From: Acidobacteriota bacterium | GTDB taxonomy: Bacteria; Acidobacteriota; Terriglobia; Versatilivoradales; Versatilivoraceae | Length of the DNA stretch: 63,439 nucleotides | Direction of reading: 5' to 3' | NCBI GenBank assembly: GCA_028875575.1 | Contig: JAPPDF010000089.1 | Span: 1-63,439 of the forward strand | Shown: in pieces, positions 9,601 through 17,105 of the stretch | Layout: each line of letters begins with the position of its first letter | How positions within the stretch are numbered: position 1 is the stretch's first letter | Made by a program: the position numbers and the translations under genes | Notes under the pieces: generated by a model | What the model was told of the DNA's origin: nothing | What the model saw: only the letters and a program-made list of their open reading frames with translations | Databases searched by the model: none

Positions 9601-9853
9601 GATCGCCCGGGACGATCAAGCTGCCGCCGGGCCGCTCGGAGAAGGCTCCCTCCCGGGTATCCAGCCGGAGATCCACCATGCGGGTGGCCGCATCCGGACC
9701 GTGGCACTCGAAGCAGTGGTTGGAGAGGATGGGACGAACGTCACGCTGGAAGTCGACGCTGGCTGCGCCCGACGCAGGTGGCTCGGCCGGAGAGCGGCCC
9801 ACCCCCAGAAGCACCGCCGCCAGGACCACTACGGCACCAGTAACAACCCTCAC
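6620..9853 (-). CDS. Planctomycete-type cytochrome c / DUF1549 / LamG / DUF1553 protein
   Basis: A 1077-residue exported protein. After a signal peptide (VVTGAVVVLAAVLLGVG) comes the planctomycete cytochrome domain with heme motif CFECH, then DUF1549 (PPPVKDPSWVRNPLDRFILA onwards) with a second CATCH motif, a concanavalin/LamG domain in the middle (about residues 480-650), and a C-terminal DUF1553 domain (RLGLARWLVDDSNPLTARVV onwards). The start is probably the GTG at 9853, which has GGAGG 7 bases upstream and begins directly at the signal peptide; an ATG at 9943 adds 30 residues with no ribosome binding site. It forms an operon with the DUF1501 gene. Proposed roles for such pairs are in surface binding or degradation of complex carbohydrates, but this is unproven. 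Confidence 0.9.
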   Translation of the reverse strand: MRVVTGAVVVLAAVLLGVGRSPAEPPASGAASVDFQRDVRPILSNHCFECHGPDAATRMVDLRLDTREGAFSERPGGSLIVPGDPESSLLYQRISHAEPALQMPPAHSKRPLNSQQIDTLTQWIRQGAAWDQHWSFKSIGRPEPPPVKDPSWVRNPLDRFILARLEAEGLEPAPEADKNTLARRLALDLTGLPPDPGTLAAFLADDSDNAYETLVDRLMESRHWGEHRARYWLDAARYGDTHGIHIDNFREMWPYRDWVIRAFNRNKPFDEFTVEQIAGDLLPEAGLERLVATGFHRCNITTNEGGVIPEEYEAIYAKDRADTTGLVFLGLTVGCATCHDHKFDPITQRDFYALTAFFRNTTQYVMDGNISDPPPVLVVPEAQDLERWHRLRREAAEVEVGIESRTASVEGAFSDWLVEDRHRSLQTPLEGSAELLRLRLGRKASAEIEGKRKKVVLRQGARVREGPARNQRSLRFGEESWAALPSLELDTDTPFSIALWYYQPKVVGTFSVMGQSDPDDHSRGWSLISRSRQLVLTLTGEKPAPDKPASSVQIRPINTRRLPPGEWTHIVLTYDGSGERAGLALYWNGETIESQGSEYFTRVEGSIRNDQPLYLGRGLTKVGDLAVPEVSSFSGGGIADLRIFNRALSAPEARLVSLWPSLEGARNKKAQALTPEERSALRLYYLAVEDEQYRRLMAGALEIEKEWREVRRRGGITHVMQEKADSQPEAHVLYRGLYDQPRELVKARTPSALHPMSASWPRNRLGLARWLVDDSNPLTARVVVNRYWQEVFGTGLVETSDDFGSQGRRPSHPELLDWLAVEFRQSGWDIKRFFNTLVTSATYRQAAALTPEKLEKDPRNLLLSRGPSFRMDGEMIRDYALAASGLLVRKIGGASVKPYQPEGVWERVAMPTSNTRTYQPDSGSRLYRRSLYTFWKRSAPPASMEIFNAPTREHATVRRERTNTPLQALVTMNDTQFVEAARYLAQRAMREAGADFDQRLDFITTRLLAREMKAAERVVARRTYRQFVEHYGSNSREAGKLLATGESAPDEALPSAESAAWTMLSSQLMNLDEALNK

Positions 9854-9949
9854 CGTCTTGCCTCCAAGAAATGACGTTGGAATCGGTATTTTAGCCGATT
9901 CTCGGGGGAGATCTCCAGTGCTGCGGTTCGGCCGCGCCGTCAAAGCAGC

Positions 9950-10882
9950 TCAGTGAACCTTCTCCGGGCTCATGATCTGCTCCAGGACGTCCATGCCCAC
10001 CTGCCGGCTCCAGGCCCCGGTCAGGCGGTCGAATAGCGGACCCGGTTTCCCGTCGGCAATGGTCAACCCGTTCACCTTGGTGACCGGAGCAATGCCGTAG
10101 GGAGTGGTGGCCAGGAAGGCCTCGTCGGCATTCACCACGTCGTGAACCTGCAGATTCTTCTCGACGAAGGGAATCTGCAGTTCCTGGCACAGCTCGCTCA
10201 CATTGAGCAGGCTGATTCCGCCCAGGATGTTGCGGCTGGTGGGCGACAGCAGCCTTCCGTTCTTGGCGATCAGGAAGTTGGCGCCGCTGGCCTCGCTGAT
10301 GTTGCCATCCAGGTCGAGCAGCACGGTGATGGCCCTGGGATCGACCAGGCGGGCCTCCTGTTCCGCCAGCCACCAGTGGAGCCGGCTGCGGTTCTTGACC
10401 TTGGGGTCAAGGCACTCGGGGGGCACGTGCCGAATGGAGGGAATGACCACGTGGGCGCCCTCCCGAAACAGCGGTTGCCAGGTGGCGAACTGCATGGGAT
10501 AGGTGTGGATGCAGAAGGTCGGCGCCTGGTGCACGGCTCCCTCGGGCAGTCCGCCGTAGACGGCATTCTCCCCGGGGGTAACGAAGTAGACGATGGCCAG
10601 GTCGTCCGACTGGCCGATTCCCTGCAGGTTGTGCTCCAGCAGCTCCAGGGTGACCTCGCGGGTCTCTTCCTGGGTCAGGAGCGGCTGGATGCGGGCGTAC
10701 TTGCAGGATGCATAGAAGCGGGTCAAATGGTCGTCCAGGCGAAAGGGCTTGTGACCATAGGTCCGCACCAGGTCGGTCACGGTGGCCCCCATGATGATGC
10801 CCCAGTCGTAGTATGCAACCCTGGCTTGAGAGGCCGGAACGATGGCGTCTCGAAAATAGACGACGGGTTCGAAAGCTGGCAT
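9950..10882 (-). CDS. Class IV PLP aminotransferase (branched-chain or D-amino acid type)
   Basis: A 310-residue PLP enzyme of the BCAT/DAAT/ADCL fold. The Schiff-base lysine is Lys163 (in DPKVKNRSRLHWW), and the PLP-contacting Glu197 is in ISEASGANFLI. The N-terminal RVAYYDWGIIMGATVTDLVR is the usual beginning (G..F ..VR). Length fits branched-chain aminotransferases and D-amino acid aminotransferases; the sequence alone does not separate them. The start at 10882 follows GAGG/GTGAGG. It is the last gene of a likely operon with an SDR (98 bases upstream) and an aspartoacylase-like gene. Confidence 0.85.
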   Translation of the reverse strand: MPAFEPVVYFRDAIVPASQARVAYYDWGIIMGATVTDLVRTYGHKPFRLDDHLTRFYASCKYARIQPLLTQEETREVTLELLEHNLQGIGQSDDLAIVYFVTPGENAVYGGLPEGAVHQAPTFCIHTYPMQFATWQPLFREGAHVVIPSIRHVPPECLDPKVKNRSRLHWWLAEQEARLVDPRAITVLLDLDGNISEASGANFLIAKNGRLLSPTSRNILGGISLLNVSELCQELQIPFVEKNLQVHDVVNADEAFLATTPYGIAPVTKVNGLTIADGKPGPLFDRLTGAWSRQVGMDVLEQIMSPEKVH

Positions 10883-10980
10883 GGCGTCCTCACTTCCTCA
10901 GACAGTGGCGTTGGTTGGTTTGTCGGATAGCTTCGACTATTGTCTCACATGGATGAGCAGGATGGACCCACCGAACCCGG

Positions 10981-11733
10981 TCAGTAGCTGAGAAAGCCGC
11001 CGTCCACGATCAACGTGGTTCCCTGTACGAAGCTGGCGTCGTCGGAGGCCAGAAAGGCGGCGGCGCCCCCGATCTCCTCCGGCAGCCCGCGGCGGGCCAG
11101 CGGGGTCTTTCGAACATAGGTGCGGTCCACCCCCAGCTCCTCCAATTCCTGGCCGAGCTGCTGGTTTTTCTCGACCACGATGTCGCCTGGCGCGATCCCC
11201 ACCACCCGGATGCCCTGGGAGGACAGCTCCAGGGCCATGGCCTTGGTCAATCCCTCCATCCCCCCCTTGCTGGCGCAATAGGCAGCCGCCCAGCTCTGGG
11301 CCGCGTAAGCCCCTACCGAAGAGATGTTGATGATGACGCCTTTCCCCCGGGAGGCCATGTGGCGGGCGGCGAGCTGGGAGCAGAGAAATGTGCCCTTCAG
11401 GTTCACATCCAGGATGTTGTCCCAGGCCTCCTCCGAACAGTCCAGAAAAGGGGTGAGCGCCGGCAATCCGGTGACGGCGGCGTTATTGACCAGGATATCG
11501 ATCTGCCCGTAATGGCGAAGCGTCTCCTCCAACAGCCGTTCCACCTGAGGCCGGGAAGAGACGTCACAGGCCAGGGCCCGGCCTCCCAGCTCTCCCGCCG
11601 TCCGTTCGGCCACCTCCAGGCGGCGTTGAGCCAGCATCAAGCGGGCCCCCTCGCGGGCGAAGCACTTGGCGATCCCCTTGCCGATACCGGTGCCTCCGCC
11701 GGTGATGATGGCCACTCTGTCCTTCAGTTTCAT
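10981..11733 (-). CDS. SDR family NAD(P)-dependent oxidoreductase
   Basis: A 250-residue classical short-chain dehydrogenase. It has TGGGTGIG (residues 11-18) for the cofactor, NNAA (83-86), catalytic Ser139, and YCASK with Tyr152 and Lys156. The C terminus ends FVQGTTLIVDGGFLSY, typical of the family. The ATG at 11733 has GGAGG 8 bases upstream. The substrate is not predictable. It is 73 bases downstream of the aspartoacylase-like gene on the same strand and may oxidise or reduce a product of that pathway. Confidence 0.9.
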   Translation of the reverse strand: MKLKDRVAIITGGGTGIGKGIAKCFAREGARLMLAQRRLEVAERTAGELGGRALACDVSSRPQVERLLEETLRHYGQIDILVNNAAVTGLPALTPFLDCSEEAWDNILDVNLKGTFLCSQLAARHMASRGKGVIINISSVGAYAAQSWAAAYCASKGGMEGLTKAMALELSSQGIRVVGIAPGDIVVEKNQQLGQELEELGVDRTYVRKTPLARRGLPEEIGGAAAFLASDDASFVQGTTLIVDGGFLSY

Positions 11734-11806
11734 GGTTTGCCCTCCTGCAACCCTCGTATAGCCCCCGCTGCCGGCGGCTGCGCCTCCAAGGGCAGCTTCC
11801 CGATCC

Positions 11807-12880
11807 TCAGGCTTCGGAAGCCAGGGCAGCGATATTCTCGCCCGGGTAGATGCGAGGCGTGGCTCGCATCAGGATCAGCACACCCTCCGCCGGGGCCGTG
11901 ACCTCTTCGATCACCCTGCCGTCCAGGCTGCGGATGATGCCCAGCAGGTCTCCCCGGCGCACTCGCGCACCGATCTCCAGGGAGGCGAAAAACAATCCGC
12001 CCTGCCGGCACTTGATGGCCACGTCCATGTCTCCGGATCCCCCCAGCAGCCAGGGCCGATAGCCCGCGGGAAGGCCGGCGCCTTCCAATACCGTCATGTC
12101 GAGAAATTTCAACAGGTTGGCCAGCCCTTGGGTGTAGCAGTCCACGTCCTCGGGCCGCACGTGGCCGGCTCCATAAGCCTCGGTATAGAGAGAAGGAATG
12201 CCGAGGTCCAGGGTGGCCGAGAGGGTCCTCCCTGCAGACGTGTTGGGATGAGCCCAGACCACCGGGGCTCCAAAGGCCAGGGCGGCTTCCCGGGCGACGG
12301 CGGCCTGCTCGCCCAGCATGGAGTAGCCGCAAAGGGTCAACATGTGATAGTTGCGCCCCGAGCTGTGCAGGTCGATGTAGAAGTCGGCATGGCGCAACAC
12401 CCGCTGCAGCACGGCCTGGGCCAGCCGCTGGCTGAAGCTGCCGTCGGTACTGCCCGGAAACACCCGTGCCATGTTGAGGGAGTCGACGGGATTGCAGCGG
12501 ATGCCGAGCCAGAAAGCCGTCAGGGTGACGATGGGCACGGCCACGAAAGTCCCATTCAGCCTGTCGGGATCCAGGGCTTCGTAGGTCCGGTAGATGGCTT
12601 CCATCCCCTCGTACTCGTCTCCATGAACCCCGGCCGTCACCACCAGCGTGGGCCCGTTCTTGCGGCCCCTGGCCGTCAGGACGGGCATCGACAATGTCTC
12701 GCCATCGAACTGCAGGGCCATCTCGGCGGCAATGCGGTCTTCCGGACAAAAGCCGCTGGAGGCCAGAAAGCTCTGCCGGGCCAAGTCTCCCAGCCCCTCG
12801 GGCAGGTCCACCGAAAAGGAACGGATCTCCTTGGTTTCCCTGCCGATGGCATCGATGTCAAATTCAGGTGCACGGCTCAT
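11807..12880 (-). CDS. Succinylglutamate desuccinylase/aspartoacylase family zinc hydrolase
   Basis: A 357-residue zinc-dependent deacylase of the M14-like aspartoacylase family. The metal ligands are visible as His86 and Glu89 (GVHGDEYEG) and His172 (FYIDLHSSG). The C-terminal part (residues about 270-350) is the beta-barrel domain found in these proteins (GGLFFASLEIGARVRRGDLL). Members remove acyl groups from N-acyl amino acids or related compounds. I start at the ATG at 12880, preceded by GGAG; a TTG at 12904 lacks a site. It heads the operon that continues with the SDR and aminotransferase genes, so a route 'deacylate, oxidise, transaminate' is possible but inferred. Confidence 0.85.
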   Translation of the reverse strand: MSRAPEFDIDAIGRETKEIRSFSVDLPEGLGDLARQSFLASSGFCPEDRIAAEMALQFDGETLSMPVLTARGRKNGPTLVVTAGVHGDEYEGMEAIYRTYEALDPDRLNGTFVAVPIVTLTAFWLGIRCNPVDSLNMARVFPGSTDGSFSQRLAQAVLQRVLRHADFYIDLHSSGRNYHMLTLCGYSMLGEQAAVAREAALAFGAPVVWAHPNTSAGRTLSATLDLGIPSLYTEAYGAGHVRPEDVDCYTQGLANLLKFLDMTVLEGAGLPAGYRPWLLGGSGDMDVAIKCRQGGLFFASLEIGARVRRGDLLGIIRSLDGRVIEEVTAPAEGVLILMRATPRIYPGENIAALASEA

Positions 12881-12984
12881 TAGACTCTTTCTCCGTAGGG
12901 CCAAGTCACTCTAAAAACTGCAGGACCGCTATTGCCGCGGCTGGATCACTTGAGTCGGAACAACATTGACAGACGAGTCAAGTG

Positions 12985-13195
12985 TCGTGAGAGCCTGTTG
13001 CAAATTGGGCAGCGGGACGTTTGACGGGAATGGCCACAAAAGGCACAAAAACACAAATTGCGACTCTTGTGCTTTTTGTGGTTCGACAGTATTTTTCACC
13101 AGGCCGCACCCGATATTGATAAAGGCAGTACCTCAGGCTTGCCGGCAAGATACCCTGCCCCACTGCGAATTTTGCAAATAGCTCGTGAATTTAGG
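12985..13195 (+). repeat. MITE-like palindromic element, family R4, copy 1
   Basis: An element of about 200 bp. Its ends are imperfect inverted repeats: GAGCCTGTTGCAAATTGGGC at the left and, as reverse complement, GAGCTATTTGCAAAATTCGC at the right. The interior has a second inverted pair (CCACAAAAGGCACAA / CTTGTGCTTTTTGTGG). Related copies lie at 55025-55205 (forward) and 21035-21160 (reverse, incomplete). No open reading frame of note is inside. It fills most of the spacer 12881-13305. Confidence 0.75.
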
Positions 13196-13305
13196 ATTTC
13201 AGATCGATTGTAGATTTTGCACTCTGGATTTCAAGGTGAATTCAGTTCTCACCCGCCAATCAACAATCCCTTGCTTGACGTTCTGTTCCACGGCCTCGCC
13301 ATACT

Positions 13306-14295
13306 TTACTCCTCCAGGGTCACCGGTGCGCCCCGCCTCCAGGACTGGATGATGGCCTCGACAATGCGCATGGACTGAATGGCCTCTCGGGCCGGACTCT
13401 CCGGCGGACGGCGGCCCGCCACCGCATCCAGGAAGGCCTGGTGCTCGTCGGCCATCAAGGGGTCCCTCTCCAGTTCGAAGGTGCGGACCGTTTCCGACTC
13501 GGGATCGCGATTGCCCAGGCGTAGCGAGCCGGAGCGCAGGTCGAAAAGAGCCCAGCCCTTGTCCCCGATTACTTCGCAGGAGCCGTGATCGGGATGCTGC
13601 ACGTAATTCATGTGAATGGTGGCGATCAGCGGCTCCTGGTACTCCAGGGTGACTGCCATCAGGTTGGGATTGGATTGCAGGGGCAGATCGCCTCCCCGGC
13701 AACCGGCGGCATAGACCCTGACCGGAGTCTTCCCCAACCACCAGTGATACAGGTCGGGTTGGTGGGCATAGTCCATGGCGATGGCCCCCTCCACCTCGGC
13801 CTGGTGCCGGGAGATGGAGTTCATCAGGGTGAGATAGGTCCCCACGTGGAAGTGCAGCGAGAGGATGCGCCCGAAGGCTCCTTCCTGGATTAGCTCCTTC
13901 AGGTGCCGCATCACCGGATGGAAATGGTAGGTGAACCCCACACTGAAGACCCGGGAACTGGCCTCGGCCGCCTGGAGCATGCGCCGGGCCCCGGCCAGGC
14001 TGTCGCTCATGGGCTTTTCGCAGAGCACGTGGCAACCGGCCTGGAGCGACCGAATCGCCATTTCGGCATGCAATCGGTGGGGGGTGGCGATCACCACCAT
14101 TTCCGGACGGGTGGCCAGCAGGCTCTCGAGGGAAGCATGGGTCGGAACTTCGCCCACCTCACGCAAGGCCCGCTGCAAGTGGTCGGGGTGGGATTCGCAC
14201 AACTCCACCGAAAGCTCCGGACGGGCCGACAACACCCGGGCGTGCCTGCGCCCGATGGACCCGCAGCCGACCACCCCGATGCGTCTCTTGGCCAT
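13306..14295 (-). CDS. Gfo/Idh/MocA family oxidoreductase
   Basis: A 329-residue NAD(P)-dependent oxidoreductase. The N terminus is a Rossmann fold with GVVGCGSIGRRHARVL, and the family Lys is in CHVLCEKPMSDS (EKP motif). The C-terminal half carries the alpha/beta domain with the HQAFLDAVAGRRPPES signature. Substrates are usually sugars, inositols or their acids. I set the start at 14295 (MAKRRIGVV...), 19 bases after the stop of the upstream PLP enzyme gene; the ribosome site is weak (AAGGG). The two genes are probably cotranscribed. Confidence 0.9.
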   Translation of the reverse strand: MAKRRIGVVGCGSIGRRHARVLSARPELSVELCESHPDHLQRALREVGEVPTHASLESLLATRPEMVVIATPHRLHAEMAIRSLQAGCHVLCEKPMSDSLAGARRMLQAAEASSRVFSVGFTYHFHPVMRHLKELIQEGAFGRILSLHFHVGTYLTLMNSISRHQAEVEGAIAMDYAHQPDLYHWWLGKTPVRVYAAGCRGGDLPLQSNPNLMAVTLEYQEPLIATIHMNYVQHPDHGSCEVIGDKGWALFDLRSGSLRLGNRDPESETVRTFELERDPLMADEHQAFLDAVAGRRPPESPAREAIQSMRIVEAIIQSWRRGAPVTLEE

Positions 14296-14314
14296 TTTGC
14301 GCTTGCCCTTCAGA

Positions 14315-15376
14315 TCAGATTTCGTCGACGTTGATGAGAGGCATGGAGGCGCCTTCCAGCATGGCGTCGATGGATTCCAGGTGCTTGAAGCCACCCCCGG
14401 TAACCAGGCAAACCACCTTCTCGGCCGACTTCACCAGCCCCTGTTTCACCGCCAGCTCCAGGCCGGCCAGCGCTGTGGCGCCCGCGGGCTCGGTATAGAT
14501 GCCTTCCTCCCGGATGAGGCGGCGCTGCCAAAAATATACCGCCTCATCGGGCATCATCTGGCCCGAGCCGCCGCTGGACAGCACCGTGTCCAGGGCCACC
14601 TGGGCGTCCAGCACGGCGGCCACCTGGAGCCCGGAAATCTGGCTGGTGCAGGTAACGGCCCGGGCGCGGGTTTCGTTCCTGCTCAGCGGTCCCACCACCG
14701 TGGCGCACCCCTGGGGCTGGGCGGCGTGCATCCTGGGAACCCGGTCGATGCGACCCTGCTGGAACCAGTCCCGGTATCCCTGGTAGCACTGGTAAAAGAG
14801 GCCTCCCCCGCCAATGGGACCGAAGACGTGATCGGGGGCGGCGCCGAGCTGCTCGCAAACTTCAAAGGAGATGGTCTTCACTCCGGCCATCTGCCGCGGG
14901 CTGATGCAGGTGGCCGAGATCAGCAGGACGGCCTCGCTGGTGCGGGCCCTGGCCTTGAGTCGTTCCACCACCGAGTTGGTTCCTGACTCGGTGACTCCGA
15001 ACTCCCGAACCCGGATCACCCGGGCGCCGTAGGCCTCGGCCTGGACCAGCTTCTGGCGGGAGGCCGTCTCCAGCACATAAAGATCCAGCCCGAAGCCGAA
15101 GCGGGCCGCAAAGGCAGCGAGGGCCGAGCCGGTATTGCCGGACGAGGTGGCCAGCATGCGGTCGCGCTTCTCCTCGACCATCAGGGAGGCGGCCATGCTG
15201 GCAAAACGGTCCTTGTAGGACCCCGAGGGGTTTTGGAACTCCAACTTGAAATAGAGCTGGTCCAACCCCAGCGAGGGCCCGATCTGACGGCTGTGGACCA
15301 GGGCGGTGTCGCCCTCTCCCAGCGAGGCAATATTACGTTTGTCCTTCAGCGGCAGATTGTCGAAATACTTCCACAT
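14315..15376 (-). CDS. Threonine synthase-like PLP-dependent enzyme
   Basis: A 353-residue fold-type II PLP enzyme related to threonine synthase. Visible features are SLGEGDTALV near the N terminus, PLP lysine Lys55 in NPSGSYKDRFAS, the SSGNTGSALAAFAARFG phosphate-contact region, and the glycine-rich GPIGGGGLFYQ. The usual motif GSFKDRG reads GSYKDRF here, so the reaction may differ from threonine synthesis. The beginning (MWKYFDNLPL) matches the family's N terminus. It is the first gene of a two-gene unit with a Gfo/Idh/MocA oxidoreductase. Confidence 0.85.
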   Translation of the reverse strand: MWKYFDNLPLKDKRNIASLGEGDTALVHSRQIGPSLGLDQLYFKLEFQNPSGSYKDRFASMAASLMVEEKRDRMLATSSGNTGSALAAFAARFGFGLDLYVLETASRQKLVQAEAYGARVIRVREFGVTESGTNSVVERLKARARTSEAVLLISATCISPRQMAGVKTISFEVCEQLGAAPDHVFGPIGGGGLFYQCYQGYRDWFQQGRIDRVPRMHAAQPQGCATVVGPLSRNETRARAVTCTSQISGLQVAAVLDAQVALDTVLSSGGSGQMMPDEAVYFWQRRLIREEGIYTEPAGATALAGLELAVKQGLVKSAEKVVCLVTGGGFKHLESIDAMLEGASMPLINVDEI

Positions 15377-15529
15377 ATGCCTTATAGGCGCGGGCTGACG
15401 GGCCAGCTTGCAGAGTCCCCGCCATCATAGATTCGCGGCCTGCCGCCATCAACAAAAAAGATTGGAGCCGGGGGGGTGCCTCGGACGGATGGCGGGTGCC
15501 GAACAGGGGCTGGGCCGCTTGGAAGGGTA

Positions 15530-15715
15530 GCGCGTTTCGAAGGGATGCTACTATTTCGCCGCGTACGCGGCTACGGGAGTGCCGGGTACACACGACCCCG
15601 GGCTTCCACCCGGGGCTACCCTGAGCCGCAGCTACGCTGCTCTATAAGGATGGCTCGTAGGAACCGCTTTCTCGGCAACCCAGGTCAACCACGGCTTCAC
15701 CGTTCTTTCCAAAAT
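15530..15715 (+). repeat. Dispersed palindromic repeat, family R5, copy 1
   Basis: The element contains CGCCGCGTACGCGGCTACGG, then CCCGGGCTTCCACCCGGGGC, CTGAGCCGCAGCTACGCTGC and CTATAAGGATGG. The same blocks in the same order recur in reverse at 15955-16170 and in forward orientation at 23640-23925. The spacer 15377-16287 has no convincing gene; it is occupied by this inverted pair and the DNA between. Confidence 0.75.
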
Positions 15716-15954
15716 CAGGATCCCGCATGAAGCAAGGGAATTTTGTGAATAATCAGACTCTTGACACCGTTCGAGTCTTAATCCGCCCTTGCCCTGCCGT
15801 GCGGTTCATTCGAGGAGGAACGACCGATCTCAAATGAAAATGAACACCAACGGACACGGATCAACACAAATCCAGAGGATCCTCCCTGTTGGAGAGCTAG
15901 CGGAATCCCGGGCCCTCAGCCAGAGACAATTGTAAAAAATCCTATTCCCAGGCA

Positions 15955-16170
15955 GCGTTGTAGGTTAGGAGGGAGCTGCGTAGCTGCGGTTGACGTAGGT
16001 CAATCGAGGAATCGTCTCCTACCGGCCAACCTTATGGAGCAGCGTAGCTGCGGCTCAGGGTAGCCCCGGGCGGGAGCCCGGGGGCGTCTGATCCTGCGCT
16101 GCCGCAGCCGCGTACGCGGCGAATTAGTAGCATCGTTCGGGAACGCAGGGCCTTCTCAAAGAAACTATGA
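15955..16170 (-). repeat. Dispersed palindromic repeat, family R5, copy 2 (inverted)
   Basis: Reverse-complement copy of the element at 15530-15715. It shows GGAGCAGCGTAGCTGCGGCT, CAGGGTAGCCCCGGGCGGG and GCCGCGTACGCGGCGAAT in the order expected for the inverted orientation. The two copies face each other about 240 bases apart, upstream of the alpha/beta hydrolase gene. Confidence 0.75.
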
Positions 16171-16287
16171 ACACGCCTCCCCCTTGGGCGTGGAGTAATT
16201 AGTGGGTCCCCGGGCGCAAGCGCAAGTGCCCCTCCTTGCTCCCCCAAAGCCTTTGGCATACTATTTCCGCAGGAGCCGGGACATTTC

Positions 16288-17103
16288 ATGAACGCTGACA
16301 TCTCCACATTGGACCGTGTCGAAGTCAACGGCGTCCAAATGGCCTACACCCTGCGCGGCCAAGGAGCCGATGTCGTTTTCCTGCACGGCTGGATGTGCAA
16401 CCGAACCTTCTGGCAACGGCAGTGCCGGGAGCTGGCGGGCCGAAACTTCCGCTGCCTGGCGGTTGACTTTCGCGGGCACGGGGACTCGGAAGCGCCCGCC
16501 GAGGGCTATTCCATCGAGCAACTGGCCGGCGACCTGAGCGCCATGATGGCGGCTCTGGAGATAGGTCCCGCTGTTATCGTGGGTCACTCCATGGGGGGCA
16601 TGGTGGCGCAGCAATTCTGCCTGGAGCGGCCGGAGCAGACCGCCGCGCTGGTGCTGGTGGCAACCATCGCCGCCGATGCGGAAGACCGGCTGATCTCCAA
16701 GAGAATCGCCGCCGATGCCCGCCGAATGAGTTTCTCCGGTGCTTTCGACCGCCATTTCGACGCCTGGTTCTCTCCCGGCGCTCCGCATGCGGTCCGCGAC
16801 TGGGTCAAGAGGCAGATGCGATCCACCCCCGACGACCTCGGCCTGCAACTGGTCGACGCCTACAGCCGCTTCGACCTCACTCGCCGGCTGGGAGAGATTA
16901 TTCGGCCGACGCTGGTGATCGGCACGCGATCGGACGACTCGGCTCCTCCCGGCCAAAGCCGCCGCCTGGCCGAGCTGATCCCCGGCGCCCGACTGGCCCT
17001 GATCGAAGACTGCGGACACTTCCCCATGCTGGAGAAGCCGGAATTGTTGAGCCGGGCTCTGCTGTCTTTCCTGGAAACTCAGGCCTCCCCCAGCGAGGAT
17101 TGA
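16288..17103 (+). CDS. Alpha/beta fold hydrolase
   Basis: A 271-residue alpha/beta hydrolase. The oxyanion HGWMCNRTFW motif, nucleophile Ser101 in GHSMGG, and the late His in DCGHFPMLEKPE complete the expected triad together with an Asp near residue 220. Family members include esterases, C-C hydrolases and lactonases; the substrate is not readable. The ATG at 16288 follows AGGAG. It is the first gene of a three-gene plus-strand unit: its stop overlaps the leader of the ammonia-lyase-like gene (ATG two bases beyond the TGA). Confidence 0.9.
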   Translation: MNADISTLDRVEVNGVQMAYTLRGQGADVVFLHGWMCNRTFWQRQCRELAGRNFRCLAVDFRGHGDSEAPAEGYSIEQLAGDLSAMMAALEIGPAVIVGHSMGGMVAQQFCLERPEQTAALVLVATIAADAEDRLISKRIAADARRMSFSGAFDRHFDAWFSPGAPHAVRDWVKRQMRSTPDDLGLQLVDAYSRFDLTRRLGEIIRPTLVIGTRSDDSAPPGQSRRLAELIPGARLALIEDCGHFPMLEKPELLSRALLSFLETQASPSED

Positions 17104-17105
17104 CC

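Noticed and set aside
8147-9874. A 575-codon plus-strand frame opposite the cytochrome/DUF1549 gene
   Set aside because: Antisense shadow; the minus strand carries the heme motifs and a signal peptide.
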